From: Plasmodiophora brassicae
Taxonomy: Eukaryota > Endomyxa > Phytomyxea > Plasmodiophorida > Plasmodiophoridae
Direction of reading: 5' to 3'
DNA: 64,000 nt
NCBI GenBank assembly: GCA_039704465.1
Contig: JASFAU010000003.1
Coordinates: 1-64,000, forward strand
Part shown: in pieces, positions 44,249 to 56,740 of the stretch
Numbering within the stretch: the stretch's first letter is position 1
Layout: each line of letters opens with the position of its first letter
Position numbers and translations under genes: made by a program
The notes under the pieces: model-generated
Told to the model about the DNA's origin: nothing
What the model saw: only the letters and a program-made list of their open reading frames with translations
Database searches by the model: none

Positions 44249-46272
44249 ATGTACCCGCAGCCTGTCGCCCAGCTGGGGCTAACGTCGCCACTGCTGGCCG
44301 GTGATGAGCCCGTCGCCTACCGGTCGGAGCTGTCCACCCTGATCCGCGTCGGATGGCCCGTCGGGTTCTCCTCGTTCTGCCGGATGATCAGTTCCGTGCG
44401 TTGGGCCATCCCGTGTCCCCGGCAAATGGCTAACGACGCGGCACGACGTGCCCGTTCCCTGTATAGTGGCAGTCACTGATATATCCGTCCTGGGCCACCT
44501 GCAGGGCGGAACGGAATACCTGGCCGCCGCCGCCATGTCCTACGTCGTCATGGACGTCACCGGCACGTTCCCGTCCACAGCGGCCGATGCCCTGAACGGT
44601 CTGTGTTGCGCGGATTAGGCGCACATCGCAGCGCGCCGCCTGACGAACCTGCATGTGGTCAGCGCTATGCTCGCAGGCGTACGGCGCCCAGAATTATAGG
44701 CTCGTTGGGCAGTGGCTGCAGATCGGGCTGATCATCACAACGCTCATGTGCGTTCCCGTCATGGTCTGCTGGATGTTCACCGGTCAGCCCTGCTGTACGA
44801 TCCGTCCTCCTGCCGTCATCTCATCCCGCTCGTTGGCCCCAGGGGACATCCTTCTCTGGCTGGGCGCGCCCCCACACATCGCGTCAGATGCGGCAACCAA
44901 CCTGCTCGATGCGGGGGGCTGACTGCTGTTGCCCGCTGCAGGTCCCTGGCGAACGAGTATGCGTTCTGGTCGATCTGGGGCCTGATCCCGAACGAGGTCT
45001 ACTACGCCGTTCGGCAGTACTTCCAAGCACAGGGCATCGTCCTGCCGCAACTGTACAACAACATGGCGTTCGTTGCTGTCAACCTGGTCCTCAATGTCGT
45101 CTTCGTGCACGGCATCGGCTCGTGGCCTGGCCTGGGGTTCGTCGGGTCCGCCATTGCCACCTCCGTCTCCCGTACCCTGCAACCACTGGTCTTCATCACG
45201 TATGCGGGCGCTTGGAAAGGGCTGCATCGGCAAACCTGGCCGGATACCTCCATCGTCTACTGGTTCACGAGGCGCGACGTTGCTGAATACTTTCGGCAGA
45301 CGCTCCCGACCATGATTGGCAACGCGATCGAGCAATGGGTCGGTGCGCTGCCAGCGTTCGCCATCGCCCCGTTGTGACGTCCTCTCTGTCCCTCGTTCAG
45401 CAAATGGAAGTCGTGACGTTGATGGCGGCCAGCCTGGGTCCGGTCGCGTGTATGCTGCCGGCCGCTCTGAATCATCTGCTGACGCGTGCGTTGCTGGCAG
45501 GCGTTGTCGATGTTGCCACGCAGTCGGCCGTCTTCAACGTGTTCTTCGCGTTACACTGCTTCTCGTTCGGCTTGGCCAAGGCGACGACCTGCCGTGTCGG
45601 GTACCATCTCGGTAGCAGCGATTCGGCAGCGCTAGCCTGTCTGCGATATTGTCTCATGCCACCTACAGGTGCAAATCACCCGACGAACGCGATGCGTTCG
45701 GCAAGAGTCTCGCTTCTGGTTTCCGTTGTCCTCGGTGGTCTGGTTGGCCTCGCGCTGCTCGCCATGCGGAACGTCATCGGCCATCTGTTCTCTAACGACC
45801 CCGCCGTCTGGCAGGACATGTCGGCGCTCATGTTCGTCCTGTCCATATCCTACGTGGGCGTCAGGTTGCCATCCGTCATTGCTCTACCTGGTCATCCGCC
45901 CGCTGACCGTTTGCGCCAATTGCTGCCTGCAGCGTTCTGATATCGCTGGAATCTATCCTGTTCGGGCAGGGTCGCCCCATGCCCGTCGCCGTCCTTGGTT
46001 GCCTCGTAAATCCCCCCTGCAGGTGCCTGCGTTGACCCGACCCCTCAACGTCTGTTGTTGTGCAGTGCACCTGGGGCATGTCGCTGCCGCTAGCGTACGT
46101 CTTTGCGTTCAAGTGGCATCTGTACCTGGCGGGGTTGTGGACGGGCCTGTCGGTCGGGTACCTGGCCTTTGTCGTCGTCGCCGCCGTGGTCGTCTATCGA
46201 ACCGACTGGGACGAATGCGCCCGCCGGGCTGTCCTCCGATCCAATGGCGGTACGCATCGATGCCAACAATAA
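44249..46272 (+). CDS. MATE-family multidrug/toxin extrusion transporter
   Basis: Proposed exons: 44249-44390, 44467-44598, 44663-44782, 44843-44882, 44942-45338, 45401-45611, 45669-45874, 45933-46005, 46066-46272. Family landmarks appear in order: LSTLIRVGWPVG, ISVLGHLQG, ALNALCSQAYGA (the MATE TM2 motif), YFQAQGIVLPQL, NLVLNVVFVHGIG, QMEVVTLMAAS, RVGYHLGA, ILFGQGRPMP, and LAGLWTGLSVGYLAF with an RTDW end. MATE proteins export organic cations or toxins against H+ or Na+ across plasma or vacuole membranes. All junctions but one are in phase: joining 45874 to 45933 leaves the reading frame off by two, although both flanking exons fit the family. An indel or a missed junction must lie there. 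Confidence 0.88.
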
Positions 46273-46499
46273 CACACGGATGGGCATAGAGCGACGTCGC
46301 GCGTCATTGTTCACGACTGGTGCTGCAGACCCACAAGTCGCACGCACTGTGACAGAAGACGACTCGCGGCGCGCACGTTCTGCTGTACAGCGGCGGCAGT
46401 CGTCGCACTGCGAGACAGGTCGGCGTCGGGCGCGCGCCCACCGAACCCGGCGAACCACTCTGTCGGGCGGACGCGTTTTGGCCCCATCACTGTCGCAAA

Positions 46500-49400
46500 A
46501 TGGTGCCAGGCGGCGACTTTGTGCTCAGCGACCGATGCGAGGGCATCGTGCGCGAGATCGTCCATGTGCGCCGGGAGCAGGCCCAGGCGGGGGCGGCGGC
46601 GCCAGGCGCCACGCCCGAGGACGACGTCGACGAACGGCTTAGGGAGATGCTGGATGCGCCCACGTTCGACCGGGACGCGTTCATCAACGCGATGCTGCCG
46701 GGGCCGGATGCGCTGGGCGACCTCGGCACGCGCGTCACCGAAATCGAACGCCAGTGCGCTGCACTGGACGCCGACATTCGAAGGTTCGCCTGCCGTCGAC
46801 TGCGGCAGCGACACGCAATCCGACTGATCCTGGCGACGTTCACGCAGCGGGATTCGGGAAGCGGCCTGCTCCCGCGTCCGGACACGAACGGCGCTGCACG
46901 ACACGCAGGAGGTCGTGTCCGACCTGTTCAAGAAGATCGCATCGATCTCGTCAAAGTCCGAATCGTCGCAGCAGCAGGTCGCCGATATCTGCCGCGACAT
47001 TCGTACGCTGGTCCGCCCGATCGCCGCTCGACTGCACCGAACGCATTGGGAGTGAACCGGGGGCGTGTTTTCTGTCCAGGACATCGCCAAGAAGAACCTG
47101 TCGAGGACGATCCTGGCGCTGAAGCAGCTGCACATGATGAGCATGTCGGTGGCCCAGTTGCGCTCCAAGACGGCCGAGCGCGACTTCAAGGAGGCGGCCA
47201 ACCTTCTCAAGGCCTACCACGACGTCGCCAACCTGTTCGCGTCTTACGCCAACGTGGGCAAGCTGGTAGGCCATGCGTTTTCTGAACGGACGATCCCGGC
47301 GCTGACCACCACACGATGCGCGCGTGAAGAGCGACCTGAACAAGAAGGCGGCCGAATGCAGGGAATCGTTACGCGCGGCCGTGTTCGAGGCGTTCGGGGC
47401 TGCGGGGGCCGGGTCGTTGGAGAACCAGCGCGTCCTCGCAGACGTAGGCGACGACCGCCCGGGACGTGGGAACTTGCCAGTGGGACGCCTGATTTCCGTT
47501 CCGCTAGGCGTGCTCCGTGGTGAGCGTCCTTGGCCCCGAGTGCCGCTCGTCTCTGATCGACTCCGTTGTGCGACGCACACTGGAGCCGTATAGATCAGTG
47601 TTCACGCCCAGCGAGATCAGTGGCTCCGCTCCGGTAGGCGTGCCGCCGGGCGGTTCTGCTCAACGCACCGTCTGATGTCGCGCCAGGTTGAGGACGCGCG
47701 CCTGGAAAATGTCGATCGACGATATGAATGGTTCCGACTGCAGTCGAAGAACTTTCGGGAGCGGTTCAAGGGCGTGTTTCCGGAGAGCTGGAATGTGCCC
47801 GGCCTGTTGGCGCAGGAGTTCTGCTCGCTGAGTACGAATGCCTGGTGACGTTGGCCAGCAACGTGTTGACTGGGTTTGTGCAGCGTCGCAGCACTTGAAG
47901 ACGCTTTTGAAAGCAGAGTCGATTGGTGACAACATCGAGGTCTCCGTACTGGTCCGCATTTTGACGAAGACGATCAGCTTCGAGAGAGACATGCAGCGGT
48001 CGTTTGGCGCCGACAGCAACAACAACCACGGTGTCGAACCAGAGGCACTCTCGGAAGTGGTGCGTATATAGTCCAGGTTGAAGGTACCAGGCGTGCCCAC
48101 CGGCCTGCTGTGCAGGTTGACGACTCTGACGACCGCCGGGAAAGCACAACGTCGGCTGGGCGCTCCGGAACTCAACGTGGGGACCTGCGCGCCGAATGCA
48201 TCCGCGGTGCCTGCTCATTAGGTGTCATGCACAGAAAAGGATTCGTCGCCAGGCCAAGTGAAGCTGAACTTCCGGAACTCGATCTCGTCCTGCTTCCAGC
48301 CGTTTATGGGCTGTTACGTAACGCTTGAGAAGCAGAACATGGCCGAGTGGGTTACCCGAACGATTGTCCTCCCGTGCCTGGTCTGACACTGCGCTAGGCT
48401 TCTAGACAACCTGACAACGGGCGAAACGTGGCATCCTGTACAGGTGACATCCAGTTGCCAGAGGTACAAAGGCTCCGACCAAATCTTTCTCTACATCAAG
48501 ACGTATGCCCAAGTGCTGCAGTTGTACAGTGTTGGAGCATCACCAGCTAATGCTCCTGGGGCAGGTCTATGAAACGGTGCATCCGGCTGGACCAGCCGCA
48601 AATCTTGCTCGACGTCCACGAAGTTTACTGCGCTGGTCTCCAGGGCTATTGCAAGGTCCTGGAGTCTCACGTTCCGGTCTTGAGCAAACGCGCGCCCGAG
48701 GCACCTGCGATCCCCGGGGCTGGGGCCATCCCGGTCGTGGCGCCCACCGTCCCCGACCTGACCACTGCCCAGCTTCAATCGCTCGGTGTCCTGATCAACA
48801 CGGCAGAGTATCGTGCCGATGCAGGCAATGCACCGGCCCGAATGACCCCGTAATGTGTGTGCCTCAGGTACTGCAGCGAGACATTGCCCCAGCTGCAAGA
48901 ATCAATCTCGAAACAGATTGGTCAAGACGTTGACCTCGGCCATGTCCAGGTCGGTCTTGGTCGTTCCTGTGCCGCTCTGGCCACATACTGAACGGGTGCG
49001 CGTACAGGAGAGTTTCGATTCCCTGATCAACATGGCTATCGAAGAGGTCGTCACCGTGACGGCGGCCCAGGCGGACAAGATCCTGGCCAGCATGTCCAAA
49101 CTTCCGCTGGCAACCATGGACGCTGTCTGTGTCGATGTTGGTCTCGCCCTTGCGCGTCGGCTCACGATGCTGCATTCCAGGTCGGCGATACGTCGTCATA
49201 CGTTCAGCAGTTACGAAGCCAGTTCAACGAGAAGGTGTCCACGTTGTCGTCCGTGATATCGCCCGTGTACCACCACTTCTTCTGCAGTCGCCTCGTGGCC
49301 ACCTTCCTGCCAAAGTATTTGCTGACGATCCTTCGCTGCAAGCGCATCAACGATTTCGGTGCCCAGCAACTGCTCTTGGATACGGAAGCCCTGAAGACAG

Positions 49401-49931
49401 TTCTGCTCAATTTGCCCTCGCTTGGAAGGTCCAGTTAGGGGTCTTGTTTGTCGGTCTGCAACGTCTGACCCTTGCAGGATAGTGATAAACAAGCAACGCT
49501 CGAGGCCGAAAAGAAGCGCGCGCCAAAAGCATACGCGACCGTCTTGATCAAACAGGTGACCGCAACTCACGTTCCGAACGAATCGCGACGCTCAGATCTG
49601 TCACGGTTTGTAGTTGGGGAAGACGGAGGCGATTCTAAAGACGATATCAGCGACCCCGGATACGCTTGCAGAGGTACGCTCGCGCGCTCTCTCATGTTGC
49701 CCGCTCACTCAGTGGGTTGCTCACGTCTCTGCCTCTCTGCTGCAGACCTTCTCGACACTGTGTCCATCGGCGAACCAGGCAGACCTGTCCAGGATCATGG
49801 ACCTGAAGGGCATGAAGAAATCCGACCAGCAGCCGGTCCTGAAGGCCTACAACGCGTTGTGCCCCGTCGCCACGCAAGCGGAACCCATCATCAAAGACCT
49901 GGACTCGACCAAGAAGTTCTACATATTCTAA
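46500..49931 (+). CDS. VPS53: Vps53, subunit of the GARP (and EARP) tethering complex
   Basis: Seventeen exons give 829 aa: 46500-46783, 46848-47010, 47080-47265, 47330-47443, 47508-47633, 47687-47831, 47884-48059, 48116-48176, 48235-48380, 48444-48523, 48565-48807, 48868-48949, 49008-49124, 49181-49428, 49483-49555, 49614-49673, 49746-49931. GARP tethers endosome-derived vesicles at the trans-Golgi. Visible Vps53 landmarks: FDRDAFINAMLPGPDAL, a coiled coil (EVVSDLFKKIASI, RTILALKQLHMMSM), DFKEAANLLKAYHDV, RRYEWFRLQSKNF and EFCSLTSQHL, SISSCFQPFM, VLINTAEYCSETLPQLQ, AVGDTSSYVQQLRSQF, and GAQQLLLDTEALKTVLLNLPSLG. Exon phases are consistent throughout. Exon 9/10 and the 41-bp intron before exon 11 are the least sure junctions. 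Confidence 0.93.
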
Positions 49932-50301
49932 CGGTCAGGTTGCCACACGGTTTGCTTTCAGCGCTCGTGTCTCGCTAAAACGCCCGTTCAACAGAGGAGT
50001 GTCCAACGATGCACCCCCTCGACCTATAATAATGACGCGGTTGAACGCTACTTCCACTCGACATTATGGGCCAGTCAGTGCCTGGGCCAGCGGATGAGCG
50101 GTTGCACGCCCGACGACACGGCCGTTGTCGACGGACCCCCCATCCGAAACAGGCTGGTATGCTCGTGTTGCAGCAGGGTGACGAATGTGGAAACGACCGC
50201 CTGTGCCATTGGCAGTCGTCTTTGACAAGACGGTCGCTTCGTCAGGCAGGCACAACGGCCGGTCAGTCGCAGCGGGCGATATAGGACTCGTATATGGTGC
50301 G
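49932..50301. other. Interval between convergent genes
   Basis: On the - strand a frame stays open from the kinesin end down to 50064 (about 78 codons of Ala/Pro/Ser-rich sequence). It could be an alternative kinesin tail if another intron exists, but a 23-bp intron would be needed, so it was not included. Confidence 0.4.
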
Positions 50302-52612
50302 CTAGGTGCTGGTCGTCGGCTGCGACCTTGCCGGCGTCGCCGAGCGGCTCGCCTGATAGAACCTGGCGATGTCGGCGTCAACGGCGGCGTCTCCCGTGGC
50401 CACCAATCGTCGCGGGGCGTCACCGACCGCCGTCCTTGCAGGGTTGCGTTTCGCGCCGTCGTCCCACCTGAACACGCGCGCGTTAGGGCGGACGCGCGGG
50501 CGCGCGCGTTGCCACCCACATCCTGTCGAACTCCTTCTGCATGCGAACGCGCAGCTTGGAGATCCAGTGCTGCACGTGCTCGATCTCCTTCTTGGCCTGG
50601 CGCAACGACGCGACCAGCGTGCCGTACGCGTGCCGCTCCCCGTCCAGGCGTCGTTCCAGATCGGCGATCTCGTTGGCGTCGTCGTGCGACGGTTCCCCGT
50701 CGGTGATCTGGCGGACCGACGCCCGCATCCGCTGCTGCTGCAGCTGGTCCTTCAGCGTGTCGATCGTCTTCATCGTCGCGTTCAACCGCTCGCCCAGCGA
50801 CTTGGCCGCGACGATCTTGGCCTGCAGGTCCTCGACGCCCGCCTGCATCTGCTTCCTCGTCTCGGAGTCGCCCTGCGTCCGGTACTCGTCGAACGCCCGG
50901 CGTCGCTCCACGATCTCGTCCGCCTGCGCCGGCGTCAGCGACGCGCCGGTCGACGCGACCGCCGCCCTGACGTTCGCGACGCCGTTCGCCTCCTTCGCCT
51001 TCAGCATGCCAACCAGGATCGCCTGCACACAGCGTCAGGAACCCGGACGGCTGCATGGTGGTGGGCACGAGCGGGTGCCGCGCACGTACGATCTCATTGT
51101 CGCGGTCCTCGATGACCTTCTTCAGGCGCACGATGGCGTGCGGGTTGGCGGGAGCGTCCCCGGCCGACGCCGCCCGCTGTTGCTGCTGGGCGCCGCCGAC
51201 CAGCGTCTTCAACCGTCGCAGGCAGTAGGCGATGCGGTCGCCGGCCAGGGCCGACAGGATCGTCACCGACGCCTGCTCGTCGTCGTCGGCGGCGGCGCTG
51301 TTGACGAACTCGTCGACGAGCGTGTCGCAGCGCGCCCGGGCGCTGTCGTCGAACGGGGCCGGCTCGCCGTCGGCGTCGTCGCCGGGCCGGGCGACGGCCA
51401 GCTGCGCCTCGAGCTCCTGGACGCGTCGCTTCAGGCGGGCGATGACGATGGCCGGGTCCAGCTCCTCGTTGACTTTGGCGTCGTTGACGATCATGGCGAC
51501 GCGCTGCGCGAACCGGCACGTCGAGATGGACTCGTCGACCTGGGCCTGCTCGACGTTGACCGTGGCGACCATGACCGTGCGGCAGTTGCCGCCCAGGCTG
51601 TCCTTGAGGATCGTCGTGATCATCGAGTTGCGGTACGGGACGTGGACGCGGGCGCTGCCCTGCGCCTGCTCGTGCAGCGCCACGATGACCTGCTCGAGGT
51701 AGTGCAGCGACAGGTTGATGCGGCGGGCCTCGGTCAGGATCTTGCCGTCCACCTGCGTCTTGGCGACCCGCTCGCTGCCGGCCAGGTCGACCAGGTTGAG
51801 GCGCGACCGCCGGATCAGGCCGGTGCGCTGCGACCGCGACTCGACCTGCACCATGAAGATGCAGTGCGACCGGGACGACCCGTCGTTCATCGGCGTCTTC
51901 TCCACGATCCGGTTCAGGTCGCCGTAGAACAGCAGGTTCAGGGCGTCCTCCAGCGACGTCGTCGTGATCGGGTCCAGGCCCGTGTACTGGACGCGCCCGT
52001 CCTCGTCCTCGCGCAGCACCACCTTGGTCATGTTGTCGTACCGGTCGGGGACCCGGTCGCCGTCCAGCAGGTTGTACCCCTACGTCGACGGCGCGTCAGG
52101 CGCAGAGACAACACACACACACAGCCCCACACACTGACCGCGTTGTTGTAGATCTCCAGGTACTGGATGCGGACGGTGAACGCGTTGTCGCTGGCGTGGC
52201 GGTCGGCGTGGGCGAAGATCCGGGCCAGCGACCGCGGGATGATGCCGCGCTCGTCGTACTCGCGGGCGCCGCCCGTGATCGTGTACGTCTTGCCGGACCC
52301 GGTCTGCCCGTACGCGAAGATGGTGCCGTTGTACCCGTCGAGGACGCTGTCGACGACGGGGGCGGCGACACGCGCGAACACGTCCTCCTGGGTGGCGTCC
52401 TGGTCGAACACGCCCGCGAACGGGAACTCGAACGTGTCGCGCTGGTTGTTGACGTACCCGTCGCCCGCCCGGCGCGGCACCGACAGGATGACGCGCGTCC
52501 CCGACTCGTCGCACGCGTACGACCGCGACGCCCGACGCGTCGGCCGGATCCGACAGTAGACGTCGATCGTCGTCGACGCCGTCGTTGTCGTCGCCGTCGC
52601 CGTGTCGTCCAT
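50302..52612 (-). CDS. Kinesin-9 family motor (KIF6-like)
   Basis: Exons 52612-52139, 52079-51090, 51022-50520 and 50467-50302; 710 aa. The motor head (about 12-345) has the P-loop YGQTGSGKTYT, switch I DGSSRSH, switch II DLAGSER, and the kinesin-9B signature ARRINLSLHYLEQVIVAL with PYRNSM and SISTCRFAQRVA. The neck and stalk coiled coils follow (RLKRRVQELEAQLAV; ADLERRLDGERHAYGTL). The tail includes EDRDNEIAILVGMLK and VDADIARFYQASR, matching KIF6 tails. KIF6/kinesin-9 motors act in motile cilia and flagella in other species, so the organism probably has a flagellated stage. The head-to-head neighbour starts 200 bp away. Exon 4 and the exact C-terminus are the least certain parts. Confidence 0.93.
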
Positions 52613-52812
52613 GACGTTGGCGTGCCCTTTAGGGTACTGTGTGATGCCCGGGGGGTACTGTGTGACGGAGGGCGGGATGGCGTCGTGCGAACACGTGCCC
52701 GCCTCGCCTCGCTGTGGTGTTCGGCACACAACACGTCGCGCGTGGGTTCGGGACGGTGTCGCCAGATGGAGGCCGTCGCCTGCCAGACACTGTTCGACCT
52801 AGACGCGCGCCA

Positions 52813-53543
52813 ATGCTGACCAAGGAGCGGCTCCGGCACCTGGAGGGCGTCGTGCGGCGCGCGCTGTCGGCGCCCGGGGCGATCGTCGGCGCCGGCGTCC
52901 TGTCGCAGGAGGCCGTGCGGGCCATCAGCCGGGAGATGGACGGGATCCGCCTGCTGGCGCCGCCGTCGGTGCCCGGGTTCGCCTACCTGGAGGTAGCGCA
53001 CGACGACGACGCGTTCGACATTGGCGTGTTCCTGATGCCGGCGGGGGCCGCGTTCCCGTACCACGACCACCCGGGCATGACCGTGTTCACGCGCGTCCTC
53101 GCCGGCTCCGTCCGCATCAGGAACCTCGACTGGGTCGACGGCGCGCCCGCCGTCGACGCCAACGGGTACCACGCACGAGCGTCGTCGTCGCCGGCGGCGC
53201 CCACATCGACTAACGCGGACGCCCAGGCGCCTGACCGGCAGGTACGTCGTCCAGAGCGATGCGATCCGGGACGCGTCGCTGCCGACGACCGTCCTGACGC
53301 CGTCGTCGGGCAACGTGCACGGGATCACCGCGTATGCCCACTCGGCGATCCTCGACGTGATCGTCCCGCCGTACGACGCGTAGGTCGTGCCTGATGGCGG
53401 TCCGCGCGTGGCCTGACCGGTGGCCATCCTGCAGGGAACGGTGCTGTTCGTACTTTGCCGACGCCGGCGGCATGCGCCTGGTCGAGGTCGACGAGCCGCA
53501 CGGGCTCGACCTGGCCTGCTACGACGCCATGGCCTGCTTCTGA
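52813..53543 (+). CDS. Thiol dioxygenase of the ADO / plant cysteine oxidase family
   Basis: Exons 52813-53165, 53242-53379 and 53435-53543; 199 aa. It has the cupin core of the PCO_ADO family: FDIGVFLMPAGAAFPYHDHPGMTVFTRVL contributes two iron-ligand His in YHDHPG, and SSGNVHGITA supplies the third. AILDVIVPPYDA and the end CCSYFADAGG match the C-terminal part of ADO/PCO. These non-haem iron enzymes oxidise N-terminal Cys of proteins, or cysteamine, with O2, and in plants and animals they act as oxygen sensors feeding the Arg/N-degron pathway. Phases of both introns are consistent. It shares a divergent promoter with the kinesin gene. Confidence 0.9.
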
Positions 53544-53666
53544 TCGTCGTCGTCATCACCACCGCCTACTACAGCAGACGATGCAGGTGTCACCGACGCC
53601 CATCGATCAGCCAGCGGTAGGTAGACCTGCAACCCGTCGTCACCACCCCCAGCGAACGAACCCGGT

Positions 53667-56062
53667 TCATTGCGTTGCCGATGCGGGATGGTGCCGCGTG
53701 AGCGCGTTGTCCAGGGCGACGGCCAGGCTGTCGACCATCTGGTCGCCGTTGCTCAGGTGCGTCGTCAGGATGACGTACTCGCGGTCGTGGTTCTGCCGCC
53801 CTAAACACGCCAGGCAGCGTGAGTAACACCCGGAAGGGTGACGCGACGACGACGTAGCAGGCGCGGCGTTACCCGACAGCCAGCGCAGGACCGAGATCTC
53901 GGCGAACGTGACGCCGCCCACGAAACACACGACGACGATTTTCTTGGCGCCCTGGACGGCCCCGGCCGGCCGCTTCTGATCGTCGACCGTGTGGGCGAAC
54001 GTCTTCCCCGGCAGTTGCGCTAGGCAGAACCGTAAGCGTTGGCGGTGGCGTGCGTTGGAACAGCAAACGGGAGGGGGCGGCACCGTACCCAAGGCGTCCC
54101 GCATGTAGCCGTGCGACCATCCAGGCTGAAGAGCGCCTTCCACGAGACGGCAGGTGATCGGCGCGTACCCGTGGAACGCGAAATGCATCGTCTTCGGGGC
54201 CGTGTCCGATGCGCCGCCACTGACGGGCGCCCCAATCAGGTTCAGGGCGCTCCTGACGGACGGCCAGGACGATCGGGATTCCCGCTGCAGACTCAGTTAG
54301 CGGGTGGGCGGCCGCGACGGGGGACGCGCCGACCTTGACGAACAGACCGCTGCGCTCCAGGCTGTCCAGTGTCAGCAGGTGCTGGAACCCATCTGGACGG
54401 TACAGGCAATCAGCGCTAGTCGACGTCGTACGCGGCCAGGTTACAGGTTTGGACGATCTCCCGACGTATGAAGTCGAACTGTTTCTGCTTGACGCCGTTC
54501 AGGACGGTGGACATGAGGACGATGAAGCGCAGGACTTGTGCGATGGGCGCGCGCTTGCCGACGAGTTCCTCGAGGTACGCGTCCGCCTCGGCCGGTGCGT
54601 CCGCGCCCGACCCGACCAGGACGCCGAGTTGCGCTTGCAGATGGCGCAGGAAGGCGGGCGTCCGCGTCACATCGCTGACGCGCTCCGCTAGGCCAATGTG
54701 GGCCTGCAGCGACGTGTGCTCGCGCTGGACGGCTTTGAACTTCTTCATGAAGGCCGACATCTGCGAGATGGATTCGGCGGCGTGCCGCTCCTCGTACGTC
54801 GCCTGGATGTGGGCGGCGCGTCGCTTCAGGACGTGCTTGATGGCGTTGAAGTTCGTGTTGCGGATCTGCCGGAACAGGTCGTCGTCCGAGTTCAGGCCCA
54901 GCTTCATGACCGCCGGCCGCCCCGCTTTGCTGCTGTCCTTCGCCGCTGGCTTCTCCACCTCGACGAACCCGTTCGTAATGCCGACGATCTCGTCCAGGAG
55001 CCCCTCGTAGTTGACTGTGTGCGGGCAAACGCATCAGCAGGGGCGGATCACGTTGGGGGCGTTCCCTGCGTTTACGTTGCTGCAGCATCGGGGTGACCAG
55101 GTCGACACGACGATCGATGATGATGAGCTCGTCGACAAGGGGTTCGACGCGTTCGGATCGCTTCGCGGGCGTCGCCGACGGTTCCTCCTGCACCTTCATC
55201 ATCAACTCGGCGACGCGGTGCGCCCAGTCGCCCTTGCCGAGTACCTACATACGGCGGCGTGCTCAGCCAGAGTTCGTCCCGGTGCAACACGTGGAGCACC
55301 CCACCCGAGGGATGCGCCCGAACAGCTCCTGGAAGTGGACCAGCGCGCAGGCGACGCTGTACAAGCAGGTCGGGTCGTTGGCGACGGCCAGGTCCCTGAA
55401 GCAACGCTCCAGGCACATCGTGACCACGTCGTCGTCGTATGGGAACAACTACACCGACAACGTTAACGGTTTGCGAACGGCGTTAACCGAACAACGCGGC
55501 GTGCCTCGATGCAGAGCTCGTATCGTGTCACGTTGCCATAGACGCCCAGCTGCGAGGGGTCGGGGGGTCAGCGTCGCAACACGGCGCGCGATTGTCACGC
55601 GTACCTGTACGAGGGCGCTCTCGCACAGGAGGGTGGCACGGGGCACAAAGACGAGATGGTAATGATGGTGGCGGGCGGGCGCCTCCTGTCGGTGGGCGTG
55701 GACCTGCTCCGACAACGTCGTAATGGACGGCAGGTCCGGGCGCAGGACGTACACGATGTCCTGGTGCTGGCACCGGATCGCATGCGGCCCCAGCTCGTAC
55801 ATGGCATCGACGCCGTTCTGCTTCAGCAGCGACACGTCGACGAGCATGCCCTGCGCAGGTAGGCGGTCAGCGCTGCGACGAACCGAGAGAGGGAGAGAGA
55901 CGAAGGGCGCCCCTGCCCGCGTACCAGCGGGCCGGACAGGTCCGGGCCGAGGACTAGCGCCTTGGGCCCATCGATCTCGGACAGGATCGAGGCGAGGCGG
56001 TCGGCGGCCGCCTGGCGCAGTTGCACCAGCGGAATGCAGGCGTTGCGCAGGTGACTCGTCAT
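53667..56062 (-). CDS. VPS33: Vps33, Sec1/Munc18-family subunit of HOPS/CORVET
   Basis: Ten exons: 56062-55925, 55850-55605, 55549-55496, 55448-55305, 55244-55076, 55014-54445, 54392-54334, 54284-54089, 54019-53873, 53800-53667; 618 aa, normal for Vps33. It templates SNARE assembly for fusion at late endosomes and lysosome/vacuole. Landmarks: ALVLGPDLSGPLGMLVDVSLLKQNGVDAMYEL split by intron 1, YVLRPDLPSI, LFPYDDDVVTMCLE, LIIIDRRVDLVTPMLQQ then LNYEGLLDEIVGI, NSDDDLFRQIRNTNFNAI, AYEERH-type ATYEERHAAE, QTYGFQHLLTLDSLE, FAFHGYAPITCRLVE, and FVGGVTFAEISVLRWLS. All phases agree. Its ATG (56062-56060) overlaps a + strand ATG at 56061-56063. Confidence 0.94.
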
Positions 56063-56664
56063 GAACGACGACGCCCGTTCCGCGCCCGCGACACGAACAC
56101 TGCGCCCGGCGCGCACACAACCGGCGCGCGGCCAGTACCACCTCTAACCGGCGGGAACGGTCTCGCCTGCTCAGCGACACCGTCGCACTGTAGGCAGGTC
56201 GCGCCGACGCCATCGTCAAGGAGCGTCTCAGGTCGTGCATCCACCATCTGGAGCGACTTGGCCGAGGACGACTGGACACGGGCTGGAACGCCGAGCACGT
56301 CGTGGTCGCCTTAGATGCTGCCGGCGCCGGCGAGGCGTCCTCCGACGAGCGCCGCACAAGGTTCGCGCCCGGCGACGCGCCTTCCTGTCGGCTGACGATC
56401 GTCCGGGGCCACGAAGTCATACGCGCAGACGATCGCTAACGACGACAGGTCGGACGTCGTCGTCGCCAGTCCGAGCGGTCTTGACCCTGCTCTGCCTTCC
56501 TGGATGGGAATCTACGGCAACGGTTGGACGGTCGCGAGCGGCGAAATCGTTCATTGCGGACCGCTCCAGAACCGCGAAGTTCCTGCGCATGCGACGTCCA
56601 TTGATGGGGTTGCTGTTCTGGAGAGAACCGTCATGACGTTGTTGTATCGTCCCTGGTATGTGTG
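56061..56664 (+). CDS. Hypothetical protein, divergent from VPS33
   Basis: Protein-like + strand frames lie at about 56190-56345 (ADAIVKERLRSCIHHLERLG, then WNAEHVVVALDAAG) and 56455-56664 (SDVVVASPSGLDPALPSWMG, then GWTVASGEIVHCGPLQNREV and an end at LLYRPWYV). An intron from about 56359 to 56454, with a ctaacgacgacag 3' end, would join them. The ATG at 56061 could start the gene through a further intron with acceptor at about 56189. The whole model is tentative. No family recognised. Confidence 0.4.
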
Positions 56665-56740
56665 ATCGAGTTCAAGTCGGCGACGGACAACCTGACGGAA
56701 CGAGAGGCCAGGTCACGATTACAGAGAGCTAGGGACATCG

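Noticed and set aside
43876..44250. 124-codon - strand ORF in the DnaJ/MATE intergenic region
   Set aside because: Pro/Arg-rich with no conserved pattern; its span is better explained as promoter DNA and MATE 5' sequence.
50541..52151. Long + strand ORFs opposite the kinesin gene
   Set aside because: Composition is Arg/Asp/Val-rich as expected from antisense of a GC-rich coding region; the - strand encodes a motor with all kinesin motifs.
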